From the NCBI RefSeq assembly GCF_003206135.1, contig NZ_PZJT01000006.1, forward strand, positions 383,252 through 447,251: a DNA stretch of 64,000 nt. The letters run 5' to 3'. This document shows positions 50,406 through 61,065 of this stretch, piece after piece. The DNA is from Salinicola salarius (GTDB taxonomy: Bacteria > Pseudomonadota > Gammaproteobacteria > Pseudomonadales > Halomonadaceae). The notes under the pieces were generated by a model that was not told where the DNA came from, did no database searches, and saw only the letters and a list, made by a program, of their open reading frames with translations. The translations under genes and the position numbers were made by a program. Within the stretch, counting starts at the first letter, position 1; each line of letters begins with the position of its first letter.

Positions 50406-50720
50406 TCAGGGAAATATCTCGGTATCTTCGTCGACCAGCTTTCCTGCCACGAAACGCAGACGATAGCGAGCCCCATGGACACTCTTGTAAATCCAGCGCT
50501 CGACCGTGACGGCGCCCTCGATGAGATGACCACCGCGCCGCTGCGGTAGTTCGACCACTCGAGAGTCGGGTGGGCCGCATTTTCTTAGCACCTGCTCAGG
50601 TGAATCGCCATTGGCGGTGAGCCCATTTTCGCAACGCATTGCATTGACGGGGTTTGCGACACTCACAAGAAGCAGCGCCCCTATCAATACTCTATGGCTT
50701 CTTCGAGCCAACATGCGCAT
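50406..50720 (-). CDS. DUF2845 family periplasmic protein
   Basis: This 104-residue protein has a signal peptide ([16 protein letters not shown]) and a small domain with [22 protein letters not shown] and [18 protein letters not shown], the DUF2845 pattern with two cysteines likely forming a disulfide. Function unknown. GGGGAGGTCCTGAA precedes the ATG. It is divergent from metG. Confidence 0.8.
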   Translation of the reverse strand: MRMLARRSHRVLIGALLLVSVANPVNAMRCENGLTANGDSPEQVLRKCGPPDSRVVELPQRRGGHLIEGAVTVERWIYKSVHGARYRLRFVAGKLVDEDTEIFP

Positions 50721-50808
50721 TTCAGGACCTCCCCTAGATAAAATACCCGTACCGATGATGCGCTTATCCTGGCTTACGCCGACGCATCAGCGCGAATCCA
50801 GCCCAGCG

Positions 50809-50818
50809 ATGCTACAAT
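50809..50818 (+). promoter_or_regulatory. Extended -10 element upstream of metG
   Basis: The sequence ATGCTACAAT contains TGN-TACAAT about 115 bases before the metG ATG, with no clear -35. It is the same nonamer as before purM. Confidence 0.45.
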
Positions 50819-50931
50819 CGTCGACCAAGTTTCATCGTCGACCCAGTGTCGAACGTTTTCAGCCTATCCATCCCGTGGGGCCATCGATACCAGGCCGCCT
50901 CGGGTTCCGTTACGGGAATGTTCCAGTCGCC

Positions 50932-53001
50932 ATGTCGAACAACGCCTCGCTCTCGCGCCAGATCCTCGTCACCAGCGCTCTGCCTTATGCCAACGGCTCG
51001 ATCCACCTGGGCCATCTGCTGGAGTATATCCAGACCGATATCTGGGTGCGCTTCCAGAAAAGTCGCGGCCACGAATGTCATTACGTCTGCGCGGACGACG
51101 CTCACGGCACCGCGATCATGCTGCGCGCCGAGCAGGAAGGTATTACGTCCGAGCAGTTGATCAGCAAGGTCAGCGAAGAGCATCAGGCGGATTTCGCCCG
51201 TTTCGGCGTCGCGTTCGACAATTACCACTCGACCCATTCGGAAGAGAACCGAATCCACAGCGAGCGCATCTACACCGCGCTGCGCGATGCCGGCCACATC
51301 AGCACCCGCGACATCGAGCAGATGTACGATCCGGTCAAAGGGCTGTTCCTGGCCGACCGCTTCATCAAGGGTACCTGCCCCAAGTGCGGCAGCGAGGATC
51401 AGTACGGCGACAATTGCGAAGCGTGTGGCGCGACCTACACGCCGGCGGAACTGATCAACCCGGTCTCGGCGATCAGCGGCGCCACGCCGGAAGTGCGGAC
51501 CTCGACCCACTACTTCTTCAAACTGCCCGATTTCGAAGACTTCCTGAAACAGTGGACACGCTCGGGCCGCGTGCAGCCGCAGATCGCCAACAAGCTGCAG
51601 GAGTGGTTCGAGGCCGGTCTCAACGAGTGGGACATCTCCCGCGATGCGCCCTACTTCGGCTTCGAGATTCCCGACGCGCCGGGCAAGTACTTCTATGTCT
51701 GGCTGGACGCGCCGATCGGCTATCTGGCGAGCTTCCAGAACCTCTGCGACCGCGAAGGCCTCGATTTCGACAGCTACTGGAAAGCCGACTCCACCGCCGA
51801 GGTCTACCACTTCATCGGCAAGGACATCGTCTACTTCCACGCGCTGTTCTGGCCGGCGATGCTCGAAGGCGCCAACATGCGCACGCCGACCGGCGTCAAC
51901 TGCCACGGCTTCGTCACTGTCAACGGCGCCAAGATGTCCAAGTCCCGCGGCACCTTCATCAAGGCGCAGACCTACGCCGAGTATCTCAATCCGGAGTATC
52001 TGCGCTACTACTTCGCCGCCAAGCTGACCTCGCGCGTCGACGATCTCGATCTCAACCTCGAGGACTTCGCCGCCCGCGTGAATTCGGACCTGGTCGGCAA
52101 GGTGGTCAACATCGCCAGCCGCTGCGCCGGCTTCATCAAGAAGCTCGCCGATGGACAGCTCTCCGCTACCTGCGCCGAGCCGGAGCTGATTGCGAAATTC
52201 ATCTACGCCGGTGACGAGATCGCGGCCGACTTCGAGGCTCGCGAGTTCGGCCGCGCCATGCGCAAGGTGATGGAACTCGCCGACGAGGCCAACACCTACA
52301 TCGCCGACAAGGCGCCGTGGGTGCTGGCGAAGGAAGGTGGTCGCGAGCAGGAAGTGATCGACATCTGCTCGGTGGGCATCAACCTGTTCCGCACTCTGAT
52401 GATCTATCTGCAGCCGGTGGTGCCGGCCATGGCCGAGCAGGCGCGTGTCTTCCTGCAGGTCGACAGCCTCGACTGGGAGAGCCGCCAGCACGTGCTGGAA
52501 GGCCATGTCATCGGCAAGTTCAAGCCGCTGATGACCCGCGTCGAGAGTGACCGGATCGAGTCGATGATCGAGGCCTCGAAGGAAGTGCTCGAGGAAGAGA
52601 AGAAACTGACCGGCAAGGCGTCCTCCAACGCCGCCGATGACGACCGGAACACGCCACTGGTCGATGATCCCATCAGTGACGAGATCAACTTCGACGATTT
52701 CATCAAGGTCAATCTGCGGATCGCCCGGATCGACCAGGCCGAGTACGTCGAGGGTTCCAACAAGCTGCTCAAGCTGACGCTCGATCTCGGCGGCGAGACG
52801 CGCACCGTCTTTTCCGGCATCCGCAAGGCCTACGCCCCCGAGGCACTCGAGGGCCGTCTCACCGTCATGGTCGCCAATCTCGCACCGCGCAAGATGCGTT
52901 TCGGCGTATCGGAGGGAATGGTGCTGGCTGCCGGCGACGAAGACGGTATTTATCTGCTCTCTCCCGACAGCGGCGCCAAGCCGGGCCAGCGCGTGACCTG
53001 A
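50932..53001 (+). CDS. metG: MetG: methionyl-tRNA synthetase
   Basis: This 689-residue class I synthetase has [17 protein letters not shown] (HIGH site), a zinc-binding insert with CPKCG and CEACG (about residue 145-160), KMSKSRGTF (KMSKS) and a C-terminal tRNA-binding domain (about 580-689, [13 protein letters not shown]), fused as in E. coli. I start at the ATG at 50932, where the conserved domain begins; the open frame extends 107 codons upstream across the DUF2845 gene but that part is not coding. Confidence 0.96.
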   Translation: MSNNASLSRQILVTSALPYANGSIHLGHLLEYIQTDIWVRFQKSRGHECHYVCADDAHGTAIMLRAEQEGITSEQLISKVSEEHQADFARFGVAFDNYHSTHSEENRIHSERIYTALRDAGHISTRDIEQMYDPVKGLFLADRFIKGTCPKCGSEDQYGDNCEACGATYTPAELINPVSAISGATPEVRTSTHYFFKLPDFEDFLKQWTRSGRVQPQIANKLQEWFEAGLNEWDISRDAPYFGFEIPDAPGKYFYVWLDAPIGYLASFQNLCDREGLDFDSYWKADSTAEVYHFIGKDIVYFHALFWPAMLEGANMRTPTGVNCHGFVTVNGAKMSKSRGTFIKAQTYAEYLNPEYLRYYFAAKLTSRVDDLDLNLEDFAARVNSDLVGKVVNIASRCAGFIKKLADGQLSATCAEPELIAKFIYAGDEIAADFEAREFGRAMRKVMELADEANTYIADKAPWVLAKEGGREQEVIDICSVGINLFRTLMIYLQPVVPAMAEQARVFLQVDSLDWESRQHVLEGHVIGKFKPLMTRVESDRIESMIEASKEVLEEEKKLTGKASSNAADDDRNTPLVDDPISDEINFDDFIKVNLRIARIDQAEYVEGSNKLLKLTLDLGGETRTVFSGIRKAYAPEALEGRLTVMVANLAPRKMRFGVSEGMVLAAGDEDGIYLLSPDSGAKPGQRVT

Positions 53002-53024
53002 CCCCGAAAATCGGGACTCTTACC

Positions 53025-53051
53025 AACGCGCGGCCAGGCCGCGCGTTTTTT
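53025..53051 (+). terminator. Terminator after metG
   Basis: AACGCGCG and CGCGCGTT pair around GCCAGGC and are followed by a T-rich run (TTTTTTGTTT), 24 bases after the metG stop codon. Confidence 0.88.
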
Positions 53052-53053
53052 GT

Positions 53054-53146
53054 TTGAGCAGATAAATCGCCCCGAAATACTGCCGGGGTATTTATTCAGG
53101 CGAGGAGCGAGTCAAAACTCGCAGGAACTTTTATTTATCTGTTCAA
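53054..53146 (+). other. Possible structured leader of the GGDEF gene
   Basis: TTGAGCAGATAAAT (53054-53067) is complementary to ATTTATCTGTTCAA (53133-53146) with one G-U pair, enclosing two local hairpins, CCCCG/CGGGG (53070-53088) and GCGAG/CTCGC (53107-53122). ATAAAT can instead pair locally with ATTTAT at 53090-53095. This could be a three-way junction with an alternative fold. It matches no riboswitch I know, including the c-di-GMP types. Confidence 0.4.
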
Positions 53147-53240
53147 GACAATACAAGGAGAAGCCGATATTAAGAAAGATTAGCTTTCCCATCCTTGGCG
53201 CCAGTTCCATAACCGGCGTGCTGAACAGGTCATCTACATT

Positions 53241-54845
53241 ATGAGATCAGCCTTCTTCTCGCTGCGCGGTCGCTTTCTGATCAGCCTCATGGCTCTGCTG
53301 ATCGCCGCGGTGCTGGCACTCGTCGTCATCGGCAGTCTCATCGTGTATCCCAGCATGATTCGGGAAGAACGCGAGCAGTCGATCAACGAGCTCGACAGGC
53401 TCGAACATACAATCGGACGGGAAATACAGACCTTGCTGTTGAGTGCCAAGGATTGGGCAACGTGGGACGACACTTATGCCTTCATCCAGGGAAACGACAA
53501 CGGTTACGCGGCCTCCAACTTCAGCCGCAACATGTTCGAGGATCTCGATTATCAATTCATGCTGTTCTTCGACCGGCAAGCCAATCTTCACTGGGTCGCC
53601 GGCATCGACCCGGCCAGCGATCGATACGGCTCCTGTCCCGGCCAAAGCGGCGACTGCGCCTGGGCAAAACCCTATGCCGACAAGCTGAGGCCACTGCTCG
53701 GACCGACAAATCAGCCCGCCAGCACGCATCTGGAGCGCCAGGGGAAACGGCTGTATTACGCGGCCATTCATCCTATTTTCCGCACGGACGAGAGTGGCCC
53801 GATGCAGGGCTGGCTCGTCCAGATCCAGTTTCTCGATGACAAATGGCAGGCGCAAATGGCGGCGCAAACGGGTCGGGAAGTCGATGTCCAGCCCCTATCG
53901 CCCTCCGAGGTGCCAACCGAACTGCAAATCACCCCAACCGGGGATGGGCGCATCCACGTCGCGAAAACGCTATCGCTCAACCCTCGAGACGCGCCCACCC
54001 TGCTGAGCACCTATTTGCCGCGAGATGCCTTTCTGGAGCGCATGGCTACCGTGCGTTACGCGCAGTGGTGGACGGCCGGCCTGTTACTGACGGTGATCGT
54101 CCTGGTGCTGTTGCTGCTCGAGGTGGTGGTACTGCACCCGCTCCGCCAGCTCGCGACCTTTACCCAACGGGCCAAGCAGGATTCCATACAGGCCGAACTG
54201 CCGGAACGGCTTCTGCATCGCCAGGATGAAATCGGCGCGCTGTCGCGTGAATTCCTGCACCTGATCCAGCATCAGCGGCATCGGACGACCCAACTGCTCA
54301 ACCTGTCACAGACGGACCATTTGACAGGGCTGGCCAATCGACGATTGTTCGATGAACGACTGAATGACCTGATGGACGCGTCGCAGCCGCCCGTGCCGGT
54401 CGCCGGCATCCTGCTCGATATCGACTACTTCAAGAACTACAACGATTTCTACGGTCATCCGGCAGGCGACCTTTGCCTGACCCGCCTGGCCAAGTGTCTC
54501 CAGCAAACCGTGCAGCAGTTGGCGATCGATCGGTCGCTTCTTGCCCGCGTCGGCGGCGAAGAGTTCGCCGTCATTCTGCCGGGCACCTCGGCCAGCCGCG
54601 TCGAGCAGCTTGCTGGCGCCCTGTGCAGAGCGGTCGCGCAGATGAAACTGCCGAACCACAAGGCCCGTCTGGGCATTGTCACGGTCAGCGTGGGCGCGGC
54701 GATCTGCGCCATCGACGAGCTCTCTCCGACGACACTGATGGCACGATGCGATGCCGCGCTCTACCGCGCCAAACAGCGAGGCCGCAACCGGATCGAATGC
54801 GATCTCGGAAAGGCTTCTCGAAGCCATGCGGAGGAGCGTTTATAA
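53241..54845 (+). CDS. Membrane diguanylate cyclase with CHASE4-like sensor
   Basis: This 534-residue protein has a membrane segment at about 12-36, a periplasmic CHASE4-like domain (about 37-265, with LSAKDWATWDDTYAF), a second membrane segment at about 275-300, a HAMP-like linker and a C-terminal GGDEF domain. The active-site motif is VGGEEFAV (438-442), so c-di-GMP synthesis is likely. The inhibitory RxxD site five residues before it is absent (IDRS instead). The ribosome-binding site is weak (AGGTCATCTACATT). Confidence 0.88.
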   Translation: MRSAFFSLRGRFLISLMALLIAAVLALVVIGSLIVYPSMIREEREQSINELDRLEHTIGREIQTLLLSAKDWATWDDTYAFIQGNDNGYAASNFSRNMFEDLDYQFMLFFDRQANLHWVAGIDPASDRYGSCPGQSGDCAWAKPYADKLRPLLGPTNQPASTHLERQGKRLYYAAIHPIFRTDESGPMQGWLVQIQFLDDKWQAQMAAQTGREVDVQPLSPSEVPTELQITPTGDGRIHVAKTLSLNPRDAPTLLSTYLPRDAFLERMATVRYAQWWTAGLLLTVIVLVLLLLEVVVLHPLRQLATFTQRAKQDSIQAELPERLLHRQDEIGALSREFLHLIQHQRHRTTQLLNLSQTDHLTGLANRRLFDERLNDLMDASQPPVPVAGILLDIDYFKNYNDFYGHPAGDLCLTRLAKCLQQTVQQLAIDRSLLARVGGEEFAVILPGTSASRVEQLAGALCRAVAQMKLPNHKARLGIVTVSVGAAICAIDELSPTTLMARCDAALYRAKQRGRNRIECDLGKASRSHAEERL

Positions 54846-54899
54846 TGCCGGCCTCTTTGAACCGGGAGCCACCGCTTGTCCCGACGTTTCGGAAACAAC

Positions 54900-55907
54900 A
54901 TGGCCACCACGATTACCGCCGAACGCATCGATGCCGAATTGCCGCAGACCCAGTGCGGCAAGTGTGGCCATGATGGCTGCCGCCCCTACGCAGAAGCAAT
55001 CGTCGAGGGCGAGGCGATCAATCGCTGCCCGCCCGGCGGCGAGACCACCCGCGATCGGCTGGCGAAGCTGACCGGCCAACCACCCCTCGAACTGATCGAG
55101 CCCGCGCAGACCCCGCTACTCGCCGTCATCCGCGAAGCCGAATGCATCGGCTGCACCAAGTGCATCCAGGTCTGTCCCGTCGACGCCATACTCGGCGCCG
55201 CCAAACAGATGCACACGGTGATCGAATCCGAGTGCACCGGCTGCGAGCTCTGCGTTGCGCCCTGTCCGGTCGACTGTATCGATCTCGTCGAGCACCCGCA
55301 GTGGGCCGGGGCCGAAAGCGAGATCGAGCAGCAGCGTTATCTCGACTGGCGCGCCGAGAACGGCCGCCAACGCTTCGAGACGCGCAAGCGCCGGCTGGCA
55401 GTCAAGGCCGAAGAGAAGCGCCGCAAGCGGGAGCGCCGTGCCGCCGCGGCGCGCGCACCGGCCGAAGCCCCGACCGAAGCGCAATCGCAGCCCGCGGCGA
55501 TCGACGTCACGGCACTGAAAGCACAGAGAGCGACGCTCACGGCTCGCCGGAAGCGCCTGCAGCGGCAGTCGGACAAGGCCGACGAAGCCCAGCGCCCGGC
55601 CCTCCTCGAGCGTCTGGCCGGATTCGACGACCAGCTCGCTGCCATCGATCGCCAGCTCGAGCCGACGTCATCGTCTCGCGAGAGCACCGTTCCCGCTCAT
55701 CGGCATATTGCAGTGGCAGCGGCAGAACAGGCGATGCGCAAGGCGCGCCAGGAACTCGCCCATTTCCAGCGTCAAAATGATCAGGCCGGCGTCGCGCAGG
55801 CGCAGGACAAGATTCATGAGGCGGAGCGGCTTCTTTCCCTTGCCAACCAATCCCCGGCCACTTCGCCTGCCGACAGCGCTGGCGACGATCACGGAACGAC
55901 GCCATGA
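54900..55907 (+). CDS. rnfB: RnfB-like polyferredoxin, soluble, with long charged C-terminal tail
   Basis: This protein of about 335 residues starts directly with a CxxCx4Cx15C cluster domain (Cys 19, 22, 27, 43) followed by two 4Fe-4S ferredoxin motifs (Cys 82, 85, 88, 92 and 112, 115, 118, 122), the RnfB/RsxB layout. The usual N-terminal membrane helix is missing. Residues 135-335 are rich in Arg, Lys, Glu, Ala and Gln and probably form coiled coils. No other rnf genes are present here. It overlaps nth by four bases. Start chosen at the ATG at 54900. An electron-transfer role is inferred. Confidence 0.85.
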   Translation: MATTITAERIDAELPQTQCGKCGHDGCRPYAEAIVEGEAINRCPPGGETTRDRLAKLTGQPPLELIEPAQTPLLAVIREAECIGCTKCIQVCPVDAILGAAKQMHTVIESECTGCELCVAPCPVDCIDLVEHPQWAGAESEIEQQRYLDWRAENGRQRFETRKRRLAVKAEEKRRKRERRAAAARAPAEAPTEAQSQPAAIDVTALKAQRATLTARRKRLQRQSDKADEAQRPALLERLAGFDDQLAAIDRQLEPTSSSRESTVPAHRHIAVAAAEQAMRKARQELAHFQRQNDQAGVAQAQDKIHEAERLLSLANQSPATSPADSAGDDHGTTP

Positions 55908-56542
55908 ACGCCACCAAGCGAGAACAGATTTTTGCCCGCCTCAAGGCCAACAATCCGAATCCGACCACCGAACTGAACTGGTCGACGCCTTTCGAGCTGC
56001 TGGCAGCGGTATTGCTGTCGGCGCAGGCGACGGATGTGGGCGTCAACAAGGCGACGGCGAAGTTGTTTCCGGTGGCGAATACGCCGCAGGCGATCATCGA
56101 TCTCGGTATCGACGGGCTGAAAGATCACATCAAGACCATCGGCCTCTACAACACCAAGGCCGAGAACCTGATGAAGACCTGCCATATCCTGGTCGAGCAG
56201 TACGACGGGGACATTCCACGCACGCGGGAAGGGCTGGAAGCGCTCCCCGGCGTCGGCCGCAAGACCGCCAACGTCATTCTGAACACGGCGTTCGGCGAGC
56301 TGACCATGGCGGTCGATACGCATATCTTTCGCGTCGCCAACCGGACGCGGATCGCCAAGGGCAAGAACGTGCTGGAAGTCGAACAGAAGCTGATGCGCTT
56401 CGTGCCTCGCGACTATCTGAAGGACGCCCATCACTGGCTCATTCTGCACGGGCGCTATACTTGCCTGGCACGCAAGCCGCGTTGCGGGAGCTGCGTGATC
56501 GAGGATCTCTGTGAATACCCCGACAAGATCGATATCGCCTGA
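55904..56542 (+). CDS. nth: Nth: endonuclease III
   Basis: This 212-residue base-excision DNA glycosylase/AP lyase has the helix-hairpin-helix [13 protein letters not shown] with catalytic lysine (about 120), [11 protein letters not shown] with catalytic aspartate, and four C-terminal cysteines ([19 protein letters not shown]) for a 4Fe-4S cluster. ATGA overlap with the RnfB-like gene means translational coupling, as at the end of rnf operons in related bacteria. Confidence 0.97.
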   Translation: MNATKREQIFARLKANNPNPTTELNWSTPFELLAAVLLSAQATDVGVNKATAKLFPVANTPQAIIDLGIDGLKDHIKTIGLYNTKAENLMKTCHILVEQYDGDIPRTREGLEALPGVGRKTANVILNTAFGELTMAVDTHIFRVANRTRIAKGKNVLEVEQKLMRFVPRDYLKDAHHWLILHGRYTCLARKPRCGSCVIEDLCEYPDKIDIA

Positions 56543-56601
56543 CAGGGGTCAGATCAGACGATAACGATCGGGCACTCAGGAAGCAGGAAGTCAGCAGGCG
56601 A

Positions 56602-57126
56602 TCAGGGGCTGGATTCGGGCTCCTGCGCGGTCTCTTCATCCATCCGTTCCCGCGTCGGTACCGCCTCTTCACCGCTGGATTCCGGCGCGGCGGGCGCGGT
56701 TGCCGGCAAATGACTGCCGTCGCTCCCGTCAGCGCCGTTTGATGCATTGGCATGGCCGGATGCCGATGTTTTCTCTTGCGGTGTCTCGGCACGCATTTCC
56801 GTCGCGCCGTCGCGGCTGTAGACGACTTTACGTGTGCCGCCGTCACAGCTTCCCACGACTTCGGCACCGGCAAAGCGTTCGCCTTCCTTGACGATATCGT
56901 TTTCCACCTGGGCATTATCGACGATCTCGAGCAGAAAATGCCGTGCACCATTATCCCGGATCGTCTGATCGATCTGCGCCTTCAGACGCTCGCAGGCCAG
57001 GCGAGTCTCCGGCTGCTCATCGAACGGGGAATCCCCCGGCTGGGTCTGCGCCCAGGCCAGAGACGATGCCAGACCGACACTACCCAAACCCGCCACCACA
57101 GCCATTTTCCAGCGACAGACATGCAT
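56602..57126 (-). CDS. DUF1161-type periplasmic protein with acidic tail
   Basis: This 174-residue protein has a signal peptide (MAVVAGLGSVGLASSLAWA) and a conserved part (about 40-105) with CERLKAQIDQTIRDNG and EVVGSCDGGTRKVVYSRD, the DUF1161 pattern with two cysteines. The last 65 residues are low-complexity and rich in Ala, Glu, Ser and Pro. Function unknown. TTGAGGAGTTTCT precedes the ATG. Confidence 0.75.
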   Translation of the reverse strand: MHVCRWKMAVVAGLGSVGLASSLAWAQTQPGDSPFDEQPETRLACERLKAQIDQTIRDNGARHFLLEIVDNAQVENDIVKEGERFAGAEVVGSCDGGTRKVVYSRDGATEMRAETPQEKTSASGHANASNGADGSDGSHLPATAPAAPESSGEEAVPTRERMDEETAQEPESSP

Positions 57127-57238
57127 AGAAACTCCTCAACCCATTGCGTCGCGAGATTGGCGAGCCGTCTTGCCAATTCTCGCGCGAGCGATACCAAGCC
57201 ACGCGTGACCCGCCTCGATAATCCGCTACCGAGACACC

Positions 57239-57901
57239 TCACAACCGGAACTCCCCTCCCTTCTCGATCGCGCGCCGATAGGCCGGGCGATCGCGCATAT
57301 TCTGTAGCACTTTCCGGATGTTGGGATAATGCGACAAATCGGCACGGCTTTCCGCGGCCAGTAGCGGAAAGCTCATCTGAATGTCCGCCGCGCTGAAGTC
57401 GTTCCCCGCGAACCAGGCAGTCTGTCGCAGTTCACTTTCCCAGTAATCGAGATGCAGACGAAGCTGCGGATCGAGAAATTTTCGATGAACCCCATCGGCC
57501 AGCAACTTGCCGACCGGACGAAGGATGGCGGGCACCGGCGGCTTCCCGAGTCTCGAGAACACCAGCTTCATCACCAGCAGCGGCATCGCCGAGCCTTCGG
57601 CATAGTGAAGCCAATGGATATAGCGCAGATGCTCTGGTGTCCCCGCATCCGGCACCAGGGCTTCGCCATCGTAGCGAGCGACGAGATATTCGATGATCGC
57701 GCCGGACTCCGCCACCGTATGGGCATCGTCGGTGATCACCGGCGACTTGCCCAACGGATGGACCTCCTTCAGCGCAGCGGGCGCCAACAGAGTTTCGGGA
57801 TCCCGGCGATACGTTCGAATTTCATACTCGATTCCCAGCTCTTCGAGCAACCAGAGAATTCGCTGCGAGCGGGAGTTTTCGAGATGATGCACGGTGATCA
57901 T
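57239..57901 (-). CDS. Glutathione S-transferase family protein
   Basis: This 220-residue GST has MITVHHLENSRSQRILWLLE at the N terminus and the glutathione-site segment GKSPVITDDAHTVAESGAIIEY, with a C-terminal helical domain (AGNDFSAADIQMSFPL). Active-site Ser in SRSQR suggests a bacterial beta/theta-like type. Substrate unknown. I start at the ATG at 57901 after AAGGAAGTCCGTTC. Confidence 0.87.
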   Translation of the reverse strand: MITVHHLENSRSQRILWLLEELGIEYEIRTYRRDPETLLAPAALKEVHPLGKSPVITDDAHTVAESGAIIEYLVARYDGEALVPDAGTPEHLRYIHWLHYAEGSAMPLLVMKLVFSRLGKPPVPAILRPVGKLLADGVHRKFLDPQLRLHLDYWESELRQTAWFAGNDFSAADIQMSFPLLAAESRADLSHYPNIRKVLQNMRDRPAYRRAIEKGGEFRL

Positions 57902-58003
57902 GAACGGACTTCCTTGCCGACGATTCAAGCGCTTCCAATCCTCCCCCGCTTTTCGATCCGGGGTCCACTAACCATAGGAAGTTATCGTTGACATCGCCAT
58001 GCG

Positions 58004-58028
58004 CAAAAGCGGCGCCGTGATGGCGCCG
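58004..58028 (-). terminator. Terminator after hlyU
   Basis: On the minus strand CGGCGCC, a five-base loop and GGCGCCG are followed by CTTTTG, 25 bases after the hlyU stop codon. Confidence 0.65.
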
Positions 58029-58052
58029 TCGTCGAGAACGTTTCGATCGCTC

Positions 58053-58358
58053 TCAATGCTGCTGGTCGAACATTTCGTCGCCGACATCGTCGATGTAGCG
58101 CTGACTCTTGGCGATCGTCAGTTCGACACAGGCGTCCTCGCCGGGCACCACATCGGAACGCTCGAAACGACGCTCCCGTGTTTCCCCGCCATCGACAGGC
58201 TTACGTATCCAGCCGCTGACCCGATGCTGCCCCCCGGCATCCTGAGGATCGGGGACGATCAGGAACCCCTTGTACTCGACCGGTTCCCGCTCTTTCTTCG
58301 GCGCAGCGGGCTTGGCATCACCGCCGCCCAGCAATCCGGAAAACAACTTCTTCAGCAT
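58053..58358 (-). CDS. hlyU: HlyU-family protein
   Basis: This 101-residue protein begins MLKKLFSGLLGGGDA and has the DUF1831/HlyU-like core VEYKGFLIVPDPQDAGGQHRVSG and RRFERSDVVPGEDACVELT. Proteins annotated HlyU in this sense are small and uncharacterised; they are not the ArsR-type HlyU of Vibrio. GCAGGAGGAACGC precedes the ATG at 58358. A repeat array fills the upstream spacer. Confidence 0.8.
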   Translation of the reverse strand: MLKKLFSGLLGGGDAKPAAPKKEREPVEYKGFLIVPDPQDAGGQHRVSGWIRKPVDGGETRERRFERSDVVPGEDACVELTIAKSQRYIDDVGDEMFDQQH

Positions 58359-58378
58359 GCGTTCCTCCTGCGGCCGCG

Positions 58379-58421
58379 CTCTTACAGAGGATGGCTCTTG
58401 TAGAGTATGACTCTTATAGAG
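58379..58421. repeat. Three CTCT-N3-AGAG elements at 16-bp spacing
   Basis: CTCTTACAGAG (58379-58389), CTCTTGTAGAG (58395-58405) and CTCTTATAGAG (58411-58421) are short inverted repeats starting exactly 16 bases apart, within three diverged 16-bp tandem units. They lie 20-60 bases upstream of hlyU. Confidence 0.85.
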
Positions 58422-58466
58422 ATAACTCATAAAGAACAGCTATAGAGATAACTCATAAAGAACAGC
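58415..58466. repeat. Perfect 26-bp tandem duplication upstream of hlyU
   Basis: The 26-mer beginning TATAGAGATAACTCATAAAG and ending AACAGC is present twice with no difference (58415-58440 and 58441-58466). It partly overlaps the third CTCT-N3-AGAG element and ends 13 bases before the argG stop codon. A complete match suggests a recent duplication. Confidence 0.95.
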
Positions 58467-58478
58467 GGCCGCTGATGC

Positions 58479-59699
<1,221 letters not shown>

Positions 59700-59795
59700 G
59701 CGACAGCTCCTTAGCAAAATTGCCTTGATGGACAAGGTTTCGTTGGCATACGGCGGTCTTCGACCGGGCACAGTCTATGACCAAACATGAAATGG

Positions 59796-59801
59796 ATTAT
59801 A
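59796..59801 (-). promoter_or_regulatory. -10 element for argG
   Basis: On the minus strand a perfect TATAAT lies 97 bases upstream of the argG ATG. No good -35 is found at the right distance, and no clear ArgR box was recognised in the 292 bp spacer to rnt. Confidence 0.5.
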
Positions 59802-59991
59802 ACGCCCCGGGCCTGCCGCGAACACCAAGCGGCGGGACGCCAATGGCCGAAACTGCTAGACTCTACGCGGTTGCCAGCCCCGGAGCGGTATCCGATCACG
59901 ACGCGGGTCGCCGCGCGCATCCGCTCCTGTCGAGCCGGCGCCAATCATCACGAGTTCATCATCCTTACATCAAGGGAACGGGAGTCATTGC

Positions 59992-60657
59992 ATGTCGGAC
60001 GCCAGCACGAGGGAGCTGATGGCGCAGCGTTTTCGCGGGTATCTCCCGGTGGTGATCGATATCGAGACCGGCGGATTCAATTCGGCCACGGATGCCTTAC
60101 TGGAAATCGCCGCCGTGCCGTTGACGATGGACGAACAGGGCAACCTGCTGCCGCTCGATACGATTGCCTTCCATGTCGAGCCCTTCGAAGGCGCCAATAT
60201 CGAACAGTCGGCCCTGGACTTTACCGGCATCGACCCATCCAGCGCCTTCCGCAAGCAGATTGCGGTGAGCGAGCGCGAAGCCCTGGACGGCATCTTCAAG
60301 CCGATTCGCAAGACCATCAAGTCCCACGACTGCACGCGCGCGATCCTGGTCGGTCACAATGCCTCCTTCGACCAGGGCTTTCTCAACGCCGCCATCAATC
60401 GCTGCAACATCAAGCGCAACCCCTTCCACCCGTTTTCCAGTTTCGACACCGCCACGCTCTCGGCACTGGCGTATGGGCAGACCGTGCTGGCGCGGGCTTG
60501 CCAGGCCGCCGGGATCGACTTCGACAACTCCTCGGCGCACTCGGCGAGCTACGACACCGAACGCACGGCCGAACTCTTCTGCGCCATCATCAACCGCTTC
60601 AAGGATCTCGGCGGCTGGAACCTCGCCATGAAGGAGCAGGGATTCGACGACCTCTGA
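59992..60657 (+). CDS. rnt: Rnt: ribonuclease T
   Basis: This 221-residue DEDDh exonuclease trims the 3' ends of tRNA and other stable RNAs. [21 protein letters not shown] holds the first two acidic residues (about 22-24), [16 protein letters not shown] the third and [14 protein letters not shown] the His and last Asp. GGGAACGGGAGTC precedes the ATG. It is convergent with grxD. Confidence 0.95.
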   Translation: MSDASTRELMAQRFRGYLPVVIDIETGGFNSATDALLEIAAVPLTMDEQGNLLPLDTIAFHVEPFEGANIEQSALDFTGIDPSSAFRKQIAVSEREALDGIFKPIRKTIKSHDCTRAILVGHNASFDQGFLNAAINRCNIKRNPFHPFSSFDTATLSALAYGQTVLARACQAAGIDFDNSSAHSASYDTERTAELFCAIINRFKDLGGWNLAMKEQGFDDL

Positions 60658-60670
60658 ACGCCGGAACGAA

Positions 60671-60697
60671 AAACGCCCCGTCTATGACGAGGCGTTT
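60671..60697. terminator. Bidirectional terminator between rnt and grxD
   Basis: AAACGCC-C-CGTC and GACG-A-GGCGTTT pair with one mismatch around TAT. Flanking A runs on one side and T runs on the other suit both convergent genes. Confidence 0.8.
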
Positions 60698-60720
60698 CAT
60701 TGACGATGCTGCAATCCGGC

Positions 60721-61065
60721 TCAGCTGTCGCTGGAAGTCTCGGCCGCCTTGGCTGCAGCCGCCTTGACCATGGGCTCCAGCTCACCATTCTGATACATCT
60801 CGACGATGATATCGCAGCCGCCGACCAGCTCGCCTTCGATCCATAGCTGGGGGAAGGTCGGCCAGCTGGCGTACTTCGGCAGCTCGGCGCGAATGTCCGG
60901 GTTATCCAGAATATTGACGAATGCAAACTTCTCGCCGCAGGCCATCAGCGCCTGAACCGCTTGCGCCGAGAAACCGCACTGCGGCAACTGGGGCGATCCT
61001 TTCATGTAGAGCAGAATGGCGTTGTCACTGATCTGCTGCTTGATCGCTTCGATGGTATCGCTCAT
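60721..61065 (-). CDS. grxD: GrxD: monothiol glutaredoxin
   Basis: This 114-residue glutaredoxin has the CGFS active site (LPQCGFSAQAV, about residue 30) and TFPQLWIEGELVGGCDIIVEM. Proteins of this type bind a 2Fe-2S cluster with glutathione and pass clusters on. The C-terminal tail is Ala/Ser-rich. TAGGACGTCTC precedes the ATG. Confidence 0.95.
   Translation of the reverse strand: MSDTIEAIKQQISDNAILLYMKGSPQLPQCGFSAQAVQALMACGEKFAFVNILDNPDIRAELPKYASWPTFPQLWIEGELVGGCDIIVEMYQNGELEPMVKAAAAKAAETSSDS

Noticed and set aside
50812..52506. 564-codon minus-strand frame opposite metG
   Set aside because: Composition is shadow-like and metG carries HIGH, zinc and KMSKS motifs.
53054..53146. c-di-GMP riboswitch before the GGDEF gene
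   Set aside because: None of the conserved GEMM-I or GEMM-II core sequences is present.
53150..53180. Small leader peptide after the AAGGAG at about 53154
   Set aside because: No ATG, GTG or TTG follows at proper distance; an ATT start would give four codons only.
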